Shown here in pieces: positions 8,203 to 16,668 of a DNA stretch of 53,997 nt. Origin of the DNA: an uncultured Planctomycetota bacterium (lineage in GTDB: Bacteria; Planctomycetota; Planctomycetia; Pirellulales; Thermoguttaceae). The DNA lies in NCBI GenBank assembly GCA_900318195.1, contig ONJR01000256.1, positions 1 through 53,997 on the forward strand, written 5' to 3'. Position numbers and translations under genes: made by a program. Numbering within the stretch: the first letter of the stretch is position 1; every line of letters begins with the position of its first letter. The notes below the pieces were generated by a model, which did no database searches, had not been told where the DNA came from, and saw only the letters and a list, made by a program, of their open reading frames with translations.

Positions 8203-9693
8203 CTACAGGTTGACGGTTAATTCCTCGACTTCCTGGCGACAGCGATCGGCGACGTCGTTGACGCAAAATCGGTCGTCCGGCAACTTAAAGAGTTCGAGTT
8301 TTTCGCTCTGTTCCGCGCCGTTCGTAATCGGCGTTCTTTTGAGGAACCACTCTTGCGTAACGAGCGCGCGCTCGCGCGAGTCCGCGTCTTTCGCAACGAT
8401 CAGCTCGCGTTCGCGCAACGCGCGCGTTTCGTCGGCGAGCAGTTCAAGGAGATTGGCGCCGGGCGCGTCGGTTAGCGGTTCAACGCGCGTCGGCGTCGAG
8501 CGCTCGTCGTTTGGCGTCGCGTCCTCCTCGGCGCGCGCGTCGCCAGACCATACGCCGGCAAAGGGCGAGACTTCAACCCGTTCGAGCCGCCAGAATTCCT
8601 CGCTTTTGAGCGTCGGCGCAAAGTTCGACCATTCTTTTATCGTCGCGTAAACGTCGCGAGGGTCGCACAACGTAGGCAGTCTGAGCGTAGCGCCGGTCGC
8701 GTCGGGTAGGCGTATAACGAGCGGCGCTCGCGTTTCTTCCGTATAGAAGGGCGATCCTAGCTCGCCTTGTCTCGGAACGCCGAGCGCGGACGGCGCGCCG
8801 AGCGGACAGCCGCGCGCGCCCGAGAGCAGCAGTAACGTTTTCGATAGTATCTTGCGCTCTTTGAGTAGTTCAAGGAACCCCGCGAGCGTCTCGTCGAACG
8901 CGACGATACCAGCGGCGTAGGCTTCCAGTACGCTCTGTCGTCGATCGTCTTCGTCGAGCGCGTCGAGTCGAGCGCGTTCAGAAGGGGGCGTTCCGACGTT
9001 GCCAGCGTCGTCTTCGCCGGTTTCACGTCGCGCGGCGCGGCGATGGCGCTCGCACGTCGGTTCGCGTCGCCAGTACGGAGGCGTAATCTCAGCGTACGGT
9101 TCGGGGTCTTCCTCGTCCTCTTGGAACCGTTTGCGCATTTCTTTCGGAAAATCCCATCGTTCGTTCCATCCGGAGAGGTGCGCCCATACGCACCACGGTT
9201 CATGACTGCGTCGCGTTTCGTCGTCTAGTTTCGATATGAATCGCGCGAGTTCGGCGAACTGCTTAAAGAACGCGGTCTCTTCGAGCGTTTCGGCGGGCGA
9301 TTGCGCGTCAATTGGGTCGAGCAATAATCGCGCTTCCAGTTCGTCGCCGTCGATCTCAGGATTGAGCGCGACGGCGTCGACGTCGGAGACCAGGTAATTT
9401 CGAAATCCTTGCGCCTTGAGCGCGCCGAATAGCGAGAGGCGCTCGTCGCCTCGCGCACAGTAGGGCGCCTCGCCGAACCAGAACGCGCGAAAGAGCTCGG
9501 TTAGATCGAGCGAGGTCGCGTAATATGAATCGAATAAAATCGAGTCGGCGGCGAGCGCGTCGAACCCCGGCGTGTCGAGCCAGGTAGCTCCGTACGCGCC
9601 GAGACAATCGGAATTGAGGCGATCGACCGTTAGGCAGAGAATATTGCTTTTACCGCCGTGCGCGACGTTCGCGCGTCGAGTAACGATTTTCAT
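8203..9693 (-). CDS. Sulfatase/alkaline-phosphatase superfamily protein, catalytically degenerate
   Basis: The start at 9693 (MKIVTRR) is chosen for its AAAGGAA ribosome site six bases away. The 496-residue protein begins like a sulfatase (NILCLTVDRLNSDCLGAYG, with a metal-ligand-like Asp24). Later it has the sulfatase-style block ending in YTEETRAPLVIRLP. However, the formylglycine motif (C/S-x-P-x-R) is absent: the expected place reads TSLDLTELFRAFW. The usual S-D-H-G metal motif reads LSGARGCPLG. An acidic, low-complexity insert lies around residues 200-260 of the protein. No signal peptide is present, so it is probably cytoplasmic. It may be a pseudoenzyme or a regulatory relative. The gene ends 31 bases before the antiporter's 3' end would begin on the same strand. 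Function unknown. Confidence 0.7.
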   Translation of the reverse strand: MKIVTRRANVAHGGKSNILCLTVDRLNSDCLGAYGATWLDTPGFDALAADSILFDSYYATSLDLTELFRAFWFGEAPYCARGDERLSLFGALKAQGFRNYLVSDVDAVALNPEIDGDELEARLLLDPIDAQSPAETLEETAFFKQFAELARFISKLDDETRRSHEPWCVWAHLSGWNERWDFPKEMRKRFQEDEEDPEPYAEITPPYWRREPTCERHRRAARRETGEDDAGNVGTPPSERARLDALDEDDRRQSVLEAYAAGIVAFDETLAGFLELLKERKILSKTLLLLSGARGCPLGAPSALGVPRQGELGSPFYTEETRAPLVIRLPDATGATLRLPTLCDPRDVYATIKEWSNFAPTLKSEEFWRLERVEVSPFAGVWSGDARAEEDATPNDERSTPTRVEPLTDAPGANLLELLADETRALRERELIVAKDADSRERALVTQEWFLKRTPITNGAEQSEKLELFKLPDDRFCVNDVADRCRQEVEELTVNL

Positions 9694-9724
9694 ATCGATT
9701 CCTTTTAACGTCCAGTACAAGTGA

Positions 9725-11731
9725 TTACGCCGGCACGGGGGTTGGCGTCGTTTTCGAGGCGCTAGTCGCGCCCGAGGTTTGACCTTCCAGGTATTGAACG
9801 ACTAATTTAACGAGTTCGTCGGCGACGTAATTCTCTTCGCATAGCACAAGCGCCGAACCTTCGCGTTCAAGTTTCGAAATATTGAGTCGATATCGCGCGC
9901 GCGACGCAATTACAACCGTTGGATTGAGCGCGCGCGCCGATTTCACCACGTTGATCGCAAGGTCGTCGCGCGGCACGGTTACAAAGACCGCCGACGCGCG
10001 ACCTATTCCCGCCTGACGCAAGACGTCGTAATTCGCGCCGTCTCCCGTTACCGTGGGAACCCCGTTCTGATTGAAAGGATGCAAATTCACTGGATTGAAG
10101 TCGACGACGCAGACGGAGATTTTGTGCGCGTTAAGCTCGTTGGCGAGCGTCTTACCAATGTGCCCGGCGCCGACGATGATCGCGTGTCCTCGCGCGCCTG
10201 TAATCGCGCGGTACAACTCGGGGTCGATATCGGCGTCGGCGCCCGTTAGCTCCGGCGCCTCGGGCTCCATACCGAATTTAGTCATTGCGATCTTAATCAT
10301 ATTCGGGGTCAGTACGAGGGACGCGACGGAGACAAAGAGCATGGTGTTGTAAGTTGTGTCGTCGATAGCGTTCTTCTGAAACGCGATCGTTAGCAACATA
10401 AAAGCGAGTTCTCCGATCTGCGAAATACTAACGCCAAACGCCAAAGCTCCGCGTCGATCCATTCCGCAAATTCTCAAGGCTGCAGTCGCGCATACCGCTT
10501 TGAACGCAATTGCTCCGACGAGCGCGAGCAGGCATACGATCGGATGATGGAACACGTAGGAGAAATCGGTGAGCATTCCTAGCGAAATAAAGAACATTGC
10601 GGAGAACGCTTCCCGGAAGGGTAGAATGAGCGCGTCGATCTGATGCGTTAGTCGATTCTCGCCGAGCGCAATACCTGCGGCTAGCGCGCCTAGCGCCGCC
10701 GTTAGTCCCAACGCCTCCGCAATGACGCACATTCCGAGCAGTACGACGACCGCGTACAGAATGACCATATCGTTCGAGCGCAACGCGGCGAGCCGGTCGA
10801 TAATGAAGCGCATATTGGCGAACTTAATCAGTAATACGATCGCACAGAACGTGATCGACTTAATCGTCATGTCGATCCATGGATTGTCGAAAATATAGGA
10901 GACGTCCTGTCCTTCGTCGGCGCCGAGTACGATCGGCAGAATGAGCAATAGCGGCACGAGCGCGACGTCTTGGAAGATGAGCAGTCCGAGCGTCGCCTGG
11001 GCGCGTCTCGTATCCGCCTGACCGAAGTCCGTGAGACTCTTATACACAAGCGCCGTCGAACTCAACGCAACGACGCTACCGAGCGCAAGACCCGCGACCC
11101 AACCCATCTTAAAGAGGACGCACAGCGCCACACCCAGCCCGATCGTCGCGCCCATTTGCAACGACCCGCCAATGAACATGTATTTGGCGGTCGCCGTGAG
11201 TTGCGCGAACGTGAATTCAATGCCGATTGCAAAGAGCAACAGTAGCACGCCGAATTCCGTCGCCGCTTCGAGCGCGTAGCGTCCGTGCTTGATTTCCGAA
11301 ACCGCTTCGTCGCGTTCGTGCGCGTTATGCTCGACGGCGTATCGGCTTTCGCTCGCGGCTAGCGCCTCCACTTTTTCCGCAAGCTCCTCTTTGAGCTCGA
11401 TATTTTCCTCCTCAACTGTGAGCAGCGCAACGAACGCGCCCGACGATTCCTCACGATTATGACGCTCTTGAATCCCGTCCAACTTGGCGGTTTCGTGTTC
11501 GTCCGCGTCCACTGGACGCTCCTCCTGAACCTTCTGAAGGTACGCTTCGTCGCTCTTCAACGCTTTTTCAATCGCTCCGGAACCCGTTAGGTCGAAACCG
11601 CCAGGACCTATTAACGCGCCAACTACCAAGTAGCCAATTAGAGGCGACGCCTTAAAACGCTTGCAGATTACGCCCGCGATGAGTCCAGATACCAGAATAA
11701 TCGTTATGTTGAGAACGAAATAACCGCCCAA
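9725..11731 (-). CDS. CPA2 family cation/proton antiporter with RCK (TrkA-N) domain
   Basis: This is a KefB/KefC-like integral membrane transporter that exchanges K+ or Na+ for protons. I place the start at the TTG at 11731, because AAGGAGGG lies 8 bases before it and the first membrane helix follows at once; the longer frame would bury that site. About 12 membrane segments cover residues 5-490, followed by a nucleotide-binding RCK domain (GAGHIGKTLANEL, then DFNP and TGDGANYDVL) that gates transport. A roughly 100-residue charged segment (about 53-155, rich in Glu/Lys/Ala, coiled-coil-like) is inserted between the first LIGPGG hairpin and the EFGVLLLLFAIGIE helix, where typical members have a short loop. 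The C-terminal KTN regulatory extension is short. Ion specificity cannot be told. Confidence 0.88.
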   Translation of the reverse strand: MGGYFVLNITIILVSGLIAGVICKRFKASPLIGYLVVGALIGPGGFDLTGSGAIEKALKSDEAYLQKVQEERPVDADEHETAKLDGIQERHNREESSGAFVALLTVEEENIELKEELAEKVEALAASESRYAVEHNAHERDEAVSEIKHGRYALEAATEFGVLLLLFAIGIEFTFAQLTATAKYMFIGGSLQMGATIGLGVALCVLFKMGWVAGLALGSVVALSSTALVYKSLTDFGQADTRRAQATLGLLIFQDVALVPLLLILPIVLGADEGQDVSYIFDNPWIDMTIKSITFCAIVLLIKFANMRFIIDRLAALRSNDMVILYAVVVLLGMCVIAEALGLTAALGALAAGIALGENRLTHQIDALILPFREAFSAMFFISLGMLTDFSYVFHHPIVCLLALVGAIAFKAVCATAALRICGMDRRGALAFGVSISQIGELAFMLLTIAFQKNAIDDTTYNTMLFVSVASLVLTPNMIKIAMTKFGMEPEAPELTGADADIDPELYRAITGARGHAIIVGAGHIGKTLANELNAHKISVCVVDFNPVNLHPFNQNGVPTVTGDGANYDVLRQAGIGRASAVFVTVPRDDLAINVVKSARALNPTVVIASRARYRLNISKLEREGSALVLCEENYVADELVKLVVQYLEGQTSGATSASKTTPTPVPA

Positions 11732-11825
11732 AGTGAAAACCCTCCTTGTACTGGAACAACGAACGCCGACCGCTCGGCGCGCGCCGTCCACGACGCGTAC
11801 AACACACATAAAACGCTAGGTTGTC

Positions 11826-11854
11826 ATTATAAAGCGGAACGCATTTCCTGTAAA
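11826..11854 (-). promoter_or_regulatory. Promoter for the antiporter gene
   Basis: Read on the minus strand: TTTACA (11849-11854), 17-base spacer, TATAAT (11826-11831). It lies about 95 bases upstream of the TTG start, consistent with a sigma70-type promoter. Confidence 0.6.
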
Positions 11855-11948
11855 GAGCTATTTTCACTCGCACAACCATTTCACCCCCTTTTTACAAGAA
11901 TTGAACGACAAGACGAGGATAAGAGCGAGAGATTTTTTAAAAAGCCTA

Positions 11949-11976
11949 TTGACTTAGTAGGAGTTTGTAGTATGAT
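11949..11976 (+). promoter_or_regulatory. Promoter for the sulfur/gamma-glutamyl gene cluster
   Basis: TTGACT (11949-11954), 16-base spacer, TATGAT (11971-11976). It gives a leader of about 90 bases before the first ATG at 12075 and is the only strong promoter seen upstream of the six-gene run. Confidence 0.65.
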
Positions 11977-11992
11977 TGTTTCTGAGCCTTGT

Positions 11993-12049
11993 GGGAATCG
12001 TTCCCTAATAGGCGAGGTTAAGATGGTAAAGCGGTCGCTCACGAGCGAC
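11993..12049 (+). promoter_or_regulatory. Structured 5' leader with two hairpins
   Basis: GGGAA-TCG-TTCCC (11993-12005) and GTCGCT-CACG-AGCGAC (12034-12049) lie between the promoter and the first gene of the sulfur cluster. Neither ends in a U run and no known riboswitch class (such as SAM or T-box) is recognisable, so a regulatory role is only suggested by position. Confidence 0.35.
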
Positions 12050-12074
12050 GAGTACGAACGGAGTGAATCGCGTA

Positions 12075-13286
12075 ATGACGACAGAAAACGAACGAGGCGA
12101 CGTCAAGAGTATTGAAACGAGATGTTTGCACCTTTCGCGCGCAGAAGAACGTCGGCGCTACGCCGAGACTTTTGGCGCGATAAGTTATCCGATTTATCAA
12201 ACGGCGGCGTTTGAGCATCCCGGCGTTAGGGATGATTACGAGCCAGGTCAAGATCACATTAGCCTTAGCGCGGGTTACAACTATACGCGCGAGTCTAATC
12301 CTACGCGCAGTCATTTGGAGAAGGTAGTCGCGCAACTTGAAAACGGCGAGTTTGCGCTCGCGACGAGTAGCGGCATGGCTGCGATAACCTTGTTGCTCAA
12401 CTTATTTCATAGCGGCGACCAGATAATAGTCGACAGCGATTTGTACGGCGGTAGCATCAGACTCTTCTCGGAGTACGAGTCGCGATACGGTCTGACATTT
12501 ACGCGTTGCGATCTTACGAAGCAGGATCCTTCGGAGTTCGCGACCGATCGTTTTAAGGCGATCTACTTCGAGACGCCGACGAATCCCATGGCGCACGTTT
12601 CCGATATTGAGAAGCACGCGCAGTTCGCGCATGATAGGGGCGCGCTGTGCGTCGTCGACAACACGTTCCTGTCACCTTATTTCCAGAATCCCCTCGATTG
12701 GGGCGCGGACGTCGTAATTCACAGCGGCACGAAGTTTCTTTCGGGTCATCACGACACGATAGCCGGCTTTCTTGTCGTTCGTGAAGTCGGTTTAGCGGAG
12801 GAGTTACGTTCCCTTTCGACGACGGTCGGCAGCGCGCTCGCGCCTTTCGACGCATGGCTCGTGCTTCGCGGTATCCGTACGCTCGCGGTTCGACTTGATC
12901 GCGCGCAGGAGAACGCGATGAAGATCGTTGACTGGCTGCAGTGTCAGCGTCATGTAAGGCGAGTCTTCTACCCGGGTTTGGAAAGTAACCCCGGGTACGC
13001 CGTCATGAAGAAGCAAGCGCGCGGTTTCGGCGCCATGCTTTCCTTTGAGACGGATACGAAAGAGCGCGCGATTAACGTTCTGACGAAGGTCCAAACGATC
13101 GTTTTTGCAGAGAGCCTTGGCGGGGTGGAGTCGCTGATAACGTATCCTATCGCGCAGACGCACGCATCTGTGCCGTCGGACGTCCTTGACGCAAACGGTC
13201 TGACCGATAGAATATTGAGACTTTCAGTCGGGATAGAAAATGCGGACGACTTGCTCGCCGATCTCGACCAAGCTCTCAATTATTAA
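12075..13286 (+). CDS. PLP-dependent trans-sulfuration enzyme (Cys/Met metabolism family)
   Basis: A fold-type I PLP enzyme of the cystathionine gamma-synthase/gamma-lyase/O-acylhomoserine sulfhydrylase family, 403 residues, which is family length. Visible motifs are YNYTRESNPTRSHLE near the N-terminus (phosphate and PLP contacts), SSGMAAI, the VVDNTFLSPYFQNPL block with the PLP Asp, and SGTKFLSGHHD with the Schiff-base Lys220. The C-terminus has the SLGGVESLITYP signature, with Glu and Ser as in the gamma-synthase/lyase branch. The ATG at 12075 is preferred (GGAG 11 bases before) over the GTG at 12063. It opens the six-gene cluster, 17 bases before a C-S lyase, so it probably interconverts cysteine, homocysteine or a thioether. 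Synthase, lyase and sulfhydrylase cannot be separated by eye. Confidence 0.85.
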   Translation: MTTENERGDVKSIETRCLHLSRAEERRRYAETFGAISYPIYQTAAFEHPGVRDDYEPGQDHISLSAGYNYTRESNPTRSHLEKVVAQLENGEFALATSSGMAAITLLLNLFHSGDQIIVDSDLYGGSIRLFSEYESRYGLTFTRCDLTKQDPSEFATDRFKAIYFETPTNPMAHVSDIEKHAQFAHDRGALCVVDNTFLSPYFQNPLDWGADVVIHSGTKFLSGHHDTIAGFLVVREVGLAEELRSLSTTVGSALAPFDAWLVLRGIRTLAVRLDRAQENAMKIVDWLQCQRHVRRVFYPGLESNPGYAVMKKQARGFGAMLSFETDTKERAINVLTKVQTIVFAESLGGVESLITYPIAQTHASVPSDVLDANGLTDRILRLSVGIENADDLLADLDQALNY

Positions 13287-13303
13287 CGAAAGGTTGACCT
13301 ATT

Positions 13304-14494
13304 ATGCCGGAACGTAACCTCGACTTTGACGCTCTCGTTGATCGCTATGGAACGGATTCTCTTAAATTCGATTCTGCGTTGCAACGCGGTATGCCGACGG
13401 ATCTGCTGTCCTACTGGGTTGCGGATATGGATTTTCAGGTTTCGTCGTATATTCAGGACGCTCTCGCACGCGTGGTGGATCACGGCGTCTTCGGTTATAC
13501 CGAGCCGGACGATCGTTATTTTTCCGCAGTTCAAAATTGGATGCTCACGCGGCACAACTTCGCCGTAACGTCCGATCAGCTCGTTAAGACTCCAGGCGTT
13601 GTCTTCGCGCTTGCTCAAGCGATCCGCGCGTTCACCCAAGTCGGCGACGCGGTTCTCATTCAGCAGCCGGTGTACTATCCTTTTTCCGAGGTTATTGTCT
13701 CTAATGGTCGTCGGCTCGTTAGCTCCGATCTCGTCCAGGACGCTACGGGACGTTACCAGATCGACTTCGACGATTTTGAACGTAAGATAGTCGATCATAA
13801 CGTTAAACTCTTCTTGCTCTGCAATCCGCACAATCCTGTTGCGCGCGTATGGAGTCGGGACGAGTTGACGCGACTTGCGGCGATCTGTTTGGAACATAAC
13901 GTTTTGGTTGTGAGCGACGAAATCCATCACGATTTCGTCTTTCAGGGCGAGCACACGGTTTTCGAGACGCTTAGTCCCGAGGTCGCTGATATAACGATAA
14001 CGTGTACGGCGCCGAGCAAGACGTTTAATCTCGCCGGGTTGCAAGTTTCCAATCTTTTTATAACCAACGAGAAATTGCGAGCGCGTTATCGCGCCGAAAT
14101 GTACGCGTGCGGCTATAGCCAACTCAATACGCTTGGTCTTGCAGCGGCGCGCGCGGCGTACGAACACGGCGCCGAGTGGTGCGACGCTATGCTAAGGTAT
14201 ATTGCCGAGAATATCAAGTTCGCGACCGAATTCGTCAATTCCGAAATTCCGGGTATTTCAACGCGCGCAAATGAAGGCACGTATCTTATGTGGCTCGACT
14301 GTCGCGCGCTTGGTCTTTCGGTCGACGAATTGGACGATTTGATCGTTAAGGACGCGAAACTGTGGCTCGACAGCGGTCGCATCTTTGGCGCGCCGGGCGC
14401 AGGTTTCCAGCGCGTCAACCTTGCTTGTTCACGTCGTTACCTTGAAAAAGGGTTGGTTCAACTTCGAGACGCAGTTCTCGCGCGTCGGTCATAA
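13304..14494 (+). CDS. MalY/PatB-type PLP-dependent C-S beta-lyase
   Basis: An aminotransferase class I/II fold protein of 396 residues that matches the MalY/PatB cystathionine beta-lyase group: SYWVADMDF near the N-terminus, the CNPHNPVARVW PLP loop, VVSDEIHHDF with the PLP Asp, and SKTFNLAGLQ with Lys239 as Schiff base. These enzymes split cystathionine or other Cys S-conjugates into thiol, pyruvate and ammonia. It lies 17 bases after the trans-sulfuration gene and so is co-transcribed; the two could form a Met/Cys pair. Given the glutamate-cysteine ligase downstream, it could instead act as an EgtE-like lyase on a cysteine conjugate. AAAGG is 12-13 bases before the start. It is complete, with no oddities. 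Confidence 0.86.
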   Translation: MPERNLDFDALVDRYGTDSLKFDSALQRGMPTDLLSYWVADMDFQVSSYIQDALARVVDHGVFGYTEPDDRYFSAVQNWMLTRHNFAVTSDQLVKTPGVVFALAQAIRAFTQVGDAVLIQQPVYYPFSEVIVSNGRRLVSSDLVQDATGRYQIDFDDFERKIVDHNVKLFLLCNPHNPVARVWSRDELTRLAAICLEHNVLVVSDEIHHDFVFQGEHTVFETLSPEVADITITCTAPSKTFNLAGLQVSNLFITNEKLRARYRAEMYACGYSQLNTLGLAAARAAYEHGAEWCDAMLRYIAENIKFATEFVNSEIPGISTRANEGTYLMWLDCRALGLSVDELDDLIVKDAKLWLDSGRIFGAPGAGFQRVNLACSRRYLEKGLVQLRDAVLARRS

Positions 14495-14536
14495 CAGTAT
14501 TCAACGCAGTTAGTTCGACGTCGGAGTGTAAACGAT

Positions 14537-15289
14537 ATGATACAGAAGTTTAACGTGTGGTTTGCGCCATCCGGCGAAAATCGCAGAATTCACCTATACC
14601 TTCCGGACGACTATTATCATACGACCGAGCGTTACGCGACGCTCTATATGTTTGACGGGCACAATCTATTTTACGACGCCGACGCGACGTACGGCACGTG
14701 TCTTGGTCTTAAGGAATTCATCGATCATTGGCGCAAGAAGCTCATCGTCGTCGGCATAGAAAGTACGCGCGACGATTATGTTCGCGTGCACGAGTTTGTT
14801 CCCTACGACGTCGTGAGTCGTCAGTACGGACCGATCCATGGTCGCGCCGACGCAACGCTCAATTGGTTAGTGCACGATCTCAAACCGAAGATCGACGCGG
14901 ATTATCGCACGTACTATTTCCGCGAAGCGACGTCGATCGCCGGCTACAGTATGGGCGGACTTACCGCGCTTTACGGCGTCTTACGATATAATCGCTACAT
15001 TTCCAAGGCCGCGATTATATCGCCCTCGATTATGATCGCAAAGGACGCGTTCCTTCACGAACTTAATACGCACGAGTATTATTCCGACACGCGGATATTC
15101 TTTAGCTGGGGTACAAACGAGTACGACGCGAAAACGAATTGGGAAGTTTCGCAGGATATACTTGCGGTCGAAAAGAAGATTCAAGAGAAGGGTATGAAGA
15201 CGTATATCCTCTGTCAGCATGGCGGCGCACACTGTGAAGCGAGTTGGCGCGAGCAGACGGAGACGTGGATGAATTTCCTGTGGTTTTAA
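14537..15289 (+). CDS. Alpha/beta-hydrolase, esterase D-like family
   Basis: A 250-residue protein of the putative esterase family (PF00756 type). It begins with the beta-sheet entry VWFAPSGENRRIHLYLPDDY, has the oxyanion segment LYMFDGHNLF, the nucleophile elbow GYSMGG (Ser138) and a late His in QHGGAHCEASW. No signal peptide or anchor is present, so it is cytoplasmic. Members cleave esters or thioesters, including S-formylglutathione in the esterase D group; that link to thiols would suit this cluster but is not shown by sequence. It is 42 bases from the C-S lyase gene and 31 bases from the ATP-grasp gene. The ribosome site is GGAG, 10 bases before ATG. Substrate unknown. Confidence 0.8.
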   Translation: MIQKFNVWFAPSGENRRIHLYLPDDYYHTTERYATLYMFDGHNLFYDADATYGTCLGLKEFIDHWRKKLIVVGIESTRDDYVRVHEFVPYDVVSRQYGPIHGRADATLNWLVHDLKPKIDADYRTYYFREATSIAGYSMGGLTALYGVLRYNRYISKAAIISPSIMIAKDAFLHELNTHEYYSDTRIFFSWGTNEYDAKTNWEVSQDILAVEKKIQEKGMKTYILCQHGGAHCEASWREQTETWMNFLWF

Positions 15290-15320
15290 CCCCAAGTAGT
15301 ACAAGTTAGGGAGGCGCAAG

Positions 15321-16514
15321 ATGAACGTCGTCTTTCTTTCACCGAATTTTCCCGAACATTTTTACCTATTCTGCGCTCGCCTTAAGGGACTGGGCGTCAA
15401 TGTTCTCGGGATAGGGGACGCGCCGTACGGAGCGCTAGCGCCAAGCTGTGTAAACGCCGTGACGGAGTATTATTATCTTCCGAGTCTCGAGGATTACGAC
15501 GCGGTATATCGCGCCGTCGCGTACTATATTCATCGGTACGGACGCGTCGATTATATCGAGAGCCAGAATGAATACTGGCTACCCCTCGAGTCGAGATTGC
15601 GCGAGGATTTTAATATTGCGAACGGTATGCGTCCCTGCGAGTTGGAAAACGTTAAATACAAGTCGCGAATGAAGCAATACTACGCCGTCGCGAAAGTTCC
15701 TACCGCGCGGTACGAACTCGTCGAGTCGCGCGAGCAGTTGCGGAGGTTCGTCGACCGTGTCGGAACCCCGGTCGTCATTAAGCCCGACTCAGGCGTTGGC
15801 GCCGCCGATTCATGGAAAATACGCAGCGCCGCCGATCTCGACGAGTTTTGGGCTAATAAGCGCGCCGTAACCTATATTGCGGAAGAATACGTTAAGGGCC
15901 GCGTTGAGACGTTCGATGGAATTGTCAACGCGCGCGGCGAGATACTATTCGCAACCGGTCAGGTCATGCTGGTTAATCCTTTGGAAATGGCGAACGAACA
16001 TGCGGAAGCGACGAGTTACACGACCGACGTGCGCGCGACAGGGATGTATGAGATTGGCGAACGTGTGCTAAAGGCGTTTGATATTAGAGGTCGATTTTTC
16101 CACTTGGAGTTCTTTCGCCTCCTTCAAGATCAACCTGGCTTAGGTCGTCAAGGCGAAGTCGTCGGTCTTGAGGTTAATCTCCGCGCGCCAGGCGGGTATA
16201 TCCCCGACAAGATGAATTATGCGTACGACGTCGACGTCTATCAGATATGGGCGGAATCTCTTGTGTATCAGGAGAATCGGTCGTTTCACGATTACGAATT
16301 CAAATATTACGTCGCGCATATTGGTCGTCGTCCGAGCGTCAATTATGCGCATACAGTTGGCGAGATTCGCGCGCGCTACGGGGCTCGACTCGTTCTGGAG
16401 AAAGAACCTCCGAAGTCGTTGAACAGTACGATGGGCGCATATATCTTCCTGTTGCGTTCAACGTCTGTCGACGAATTGCGCGAGCAACGCGAGTTTATTT
16501 TAGCACATAACTAA
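15321..16514 (+). CDS. ATP-grasp carboxylate-amine/thiol ligase
   Basis: A 397-residue ATP-grasp protein. The N-terminal third is a Rossmann-like preATP-grasp domain (VVFLSPNFPEHFYLF). The ATP-grasp core starts near residue 105 and includes TPVVIKPDSGVGAADSW (ATP-binding Lys and glycine loop). The Mg-binding end is GLEVNLRAPGGYIPDKMN, with Glu and Asn near residues 284-286. Such enzymes activate a carboxylate as acyl-phosphate and join it to an amine or thiol. It lies directly before the glutamate-cysteine ligase gene, so a role in extending gamma-glutamylcysteine, as glutathione synthetase does, is attractive. It does not look like a canonical GshB, however. It shows resemblance to carbamoyl-phosphate-synthase-like and PurK-like ATP-grasp domains. 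Ribosome site GGGAGG is 10 bases before ATG. Confidence 0.83.
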   Translation: MNVVFLSPNFPEHFYLFCARLKGLGVNVLGIGDAPYGALAPSCVNAVTEYYYLPSLEDYDAVYRAVAYYIHRYGRVDYIESQNEYWLPLESRLREDFNIANGMRPCELENVKYKSRMKQYYAVAKVPTARYELVESREQLRRFVDRVGTPVVIKPDSGVGAADSWKIRSAADLDEFWANKRAVTYIAEEYVKGRVETFDGIVNARGEILFATGQVMLVNPLEMANEHAEATSYTTDVRATGMYEIGERVLKAFDIRGRFFHLEFFRLLQDQPGLGRQGEVVGLEVNLRAPGGYIPDKMNYAYDVDVYQIWAESLVYQENRSFHDYEFKYYVAHIGRRPSVNYAHTVGEIRARYGARLVLEKEPPKSLNSTMGAYIFLLRSTSVDELREQREFILAHN

Positions 16515-16668
16515 TAACGCGCGTAACTTGCGCGTGTCTATGATTTCAACGCTACGCGCGCCCTGTAAAGAGCGACGCGCGATGAGAATGCGTCTGTGAG
16601 TTGTGATATGTTCGGATAAGAATAAGGTAGTATTTCGCATAGCTCGCTATGTGGGAGGCGAGATCGCA
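16515..16668. other. 154-base gap inside the sulfur cluster
   Basis: This gap separates the ATP-grasp and glutamate-cysteine ligase genes. It holds a small hairpin (ACGCGC 16517-16522 with GCGCGT 16530-16535) and no convincing promoter, so an internal start or processing site is possible but unproven. Confidence 0.4.

Noticed and set aside
11732..11809. N-terminal extension of the antiporter to 11809
   Set aside because: The extra 26 residues are Arg-rich and contain the ribosome site of the TTG start, so they are probably not translated.
15321..16514. ATP-grasp gene as carbamoyl-phosphate synthase large subunit or gshB
   Set aside because: Too short for CarB and the substrate-loop region does not look like GshB; left as an unassigned ligase.
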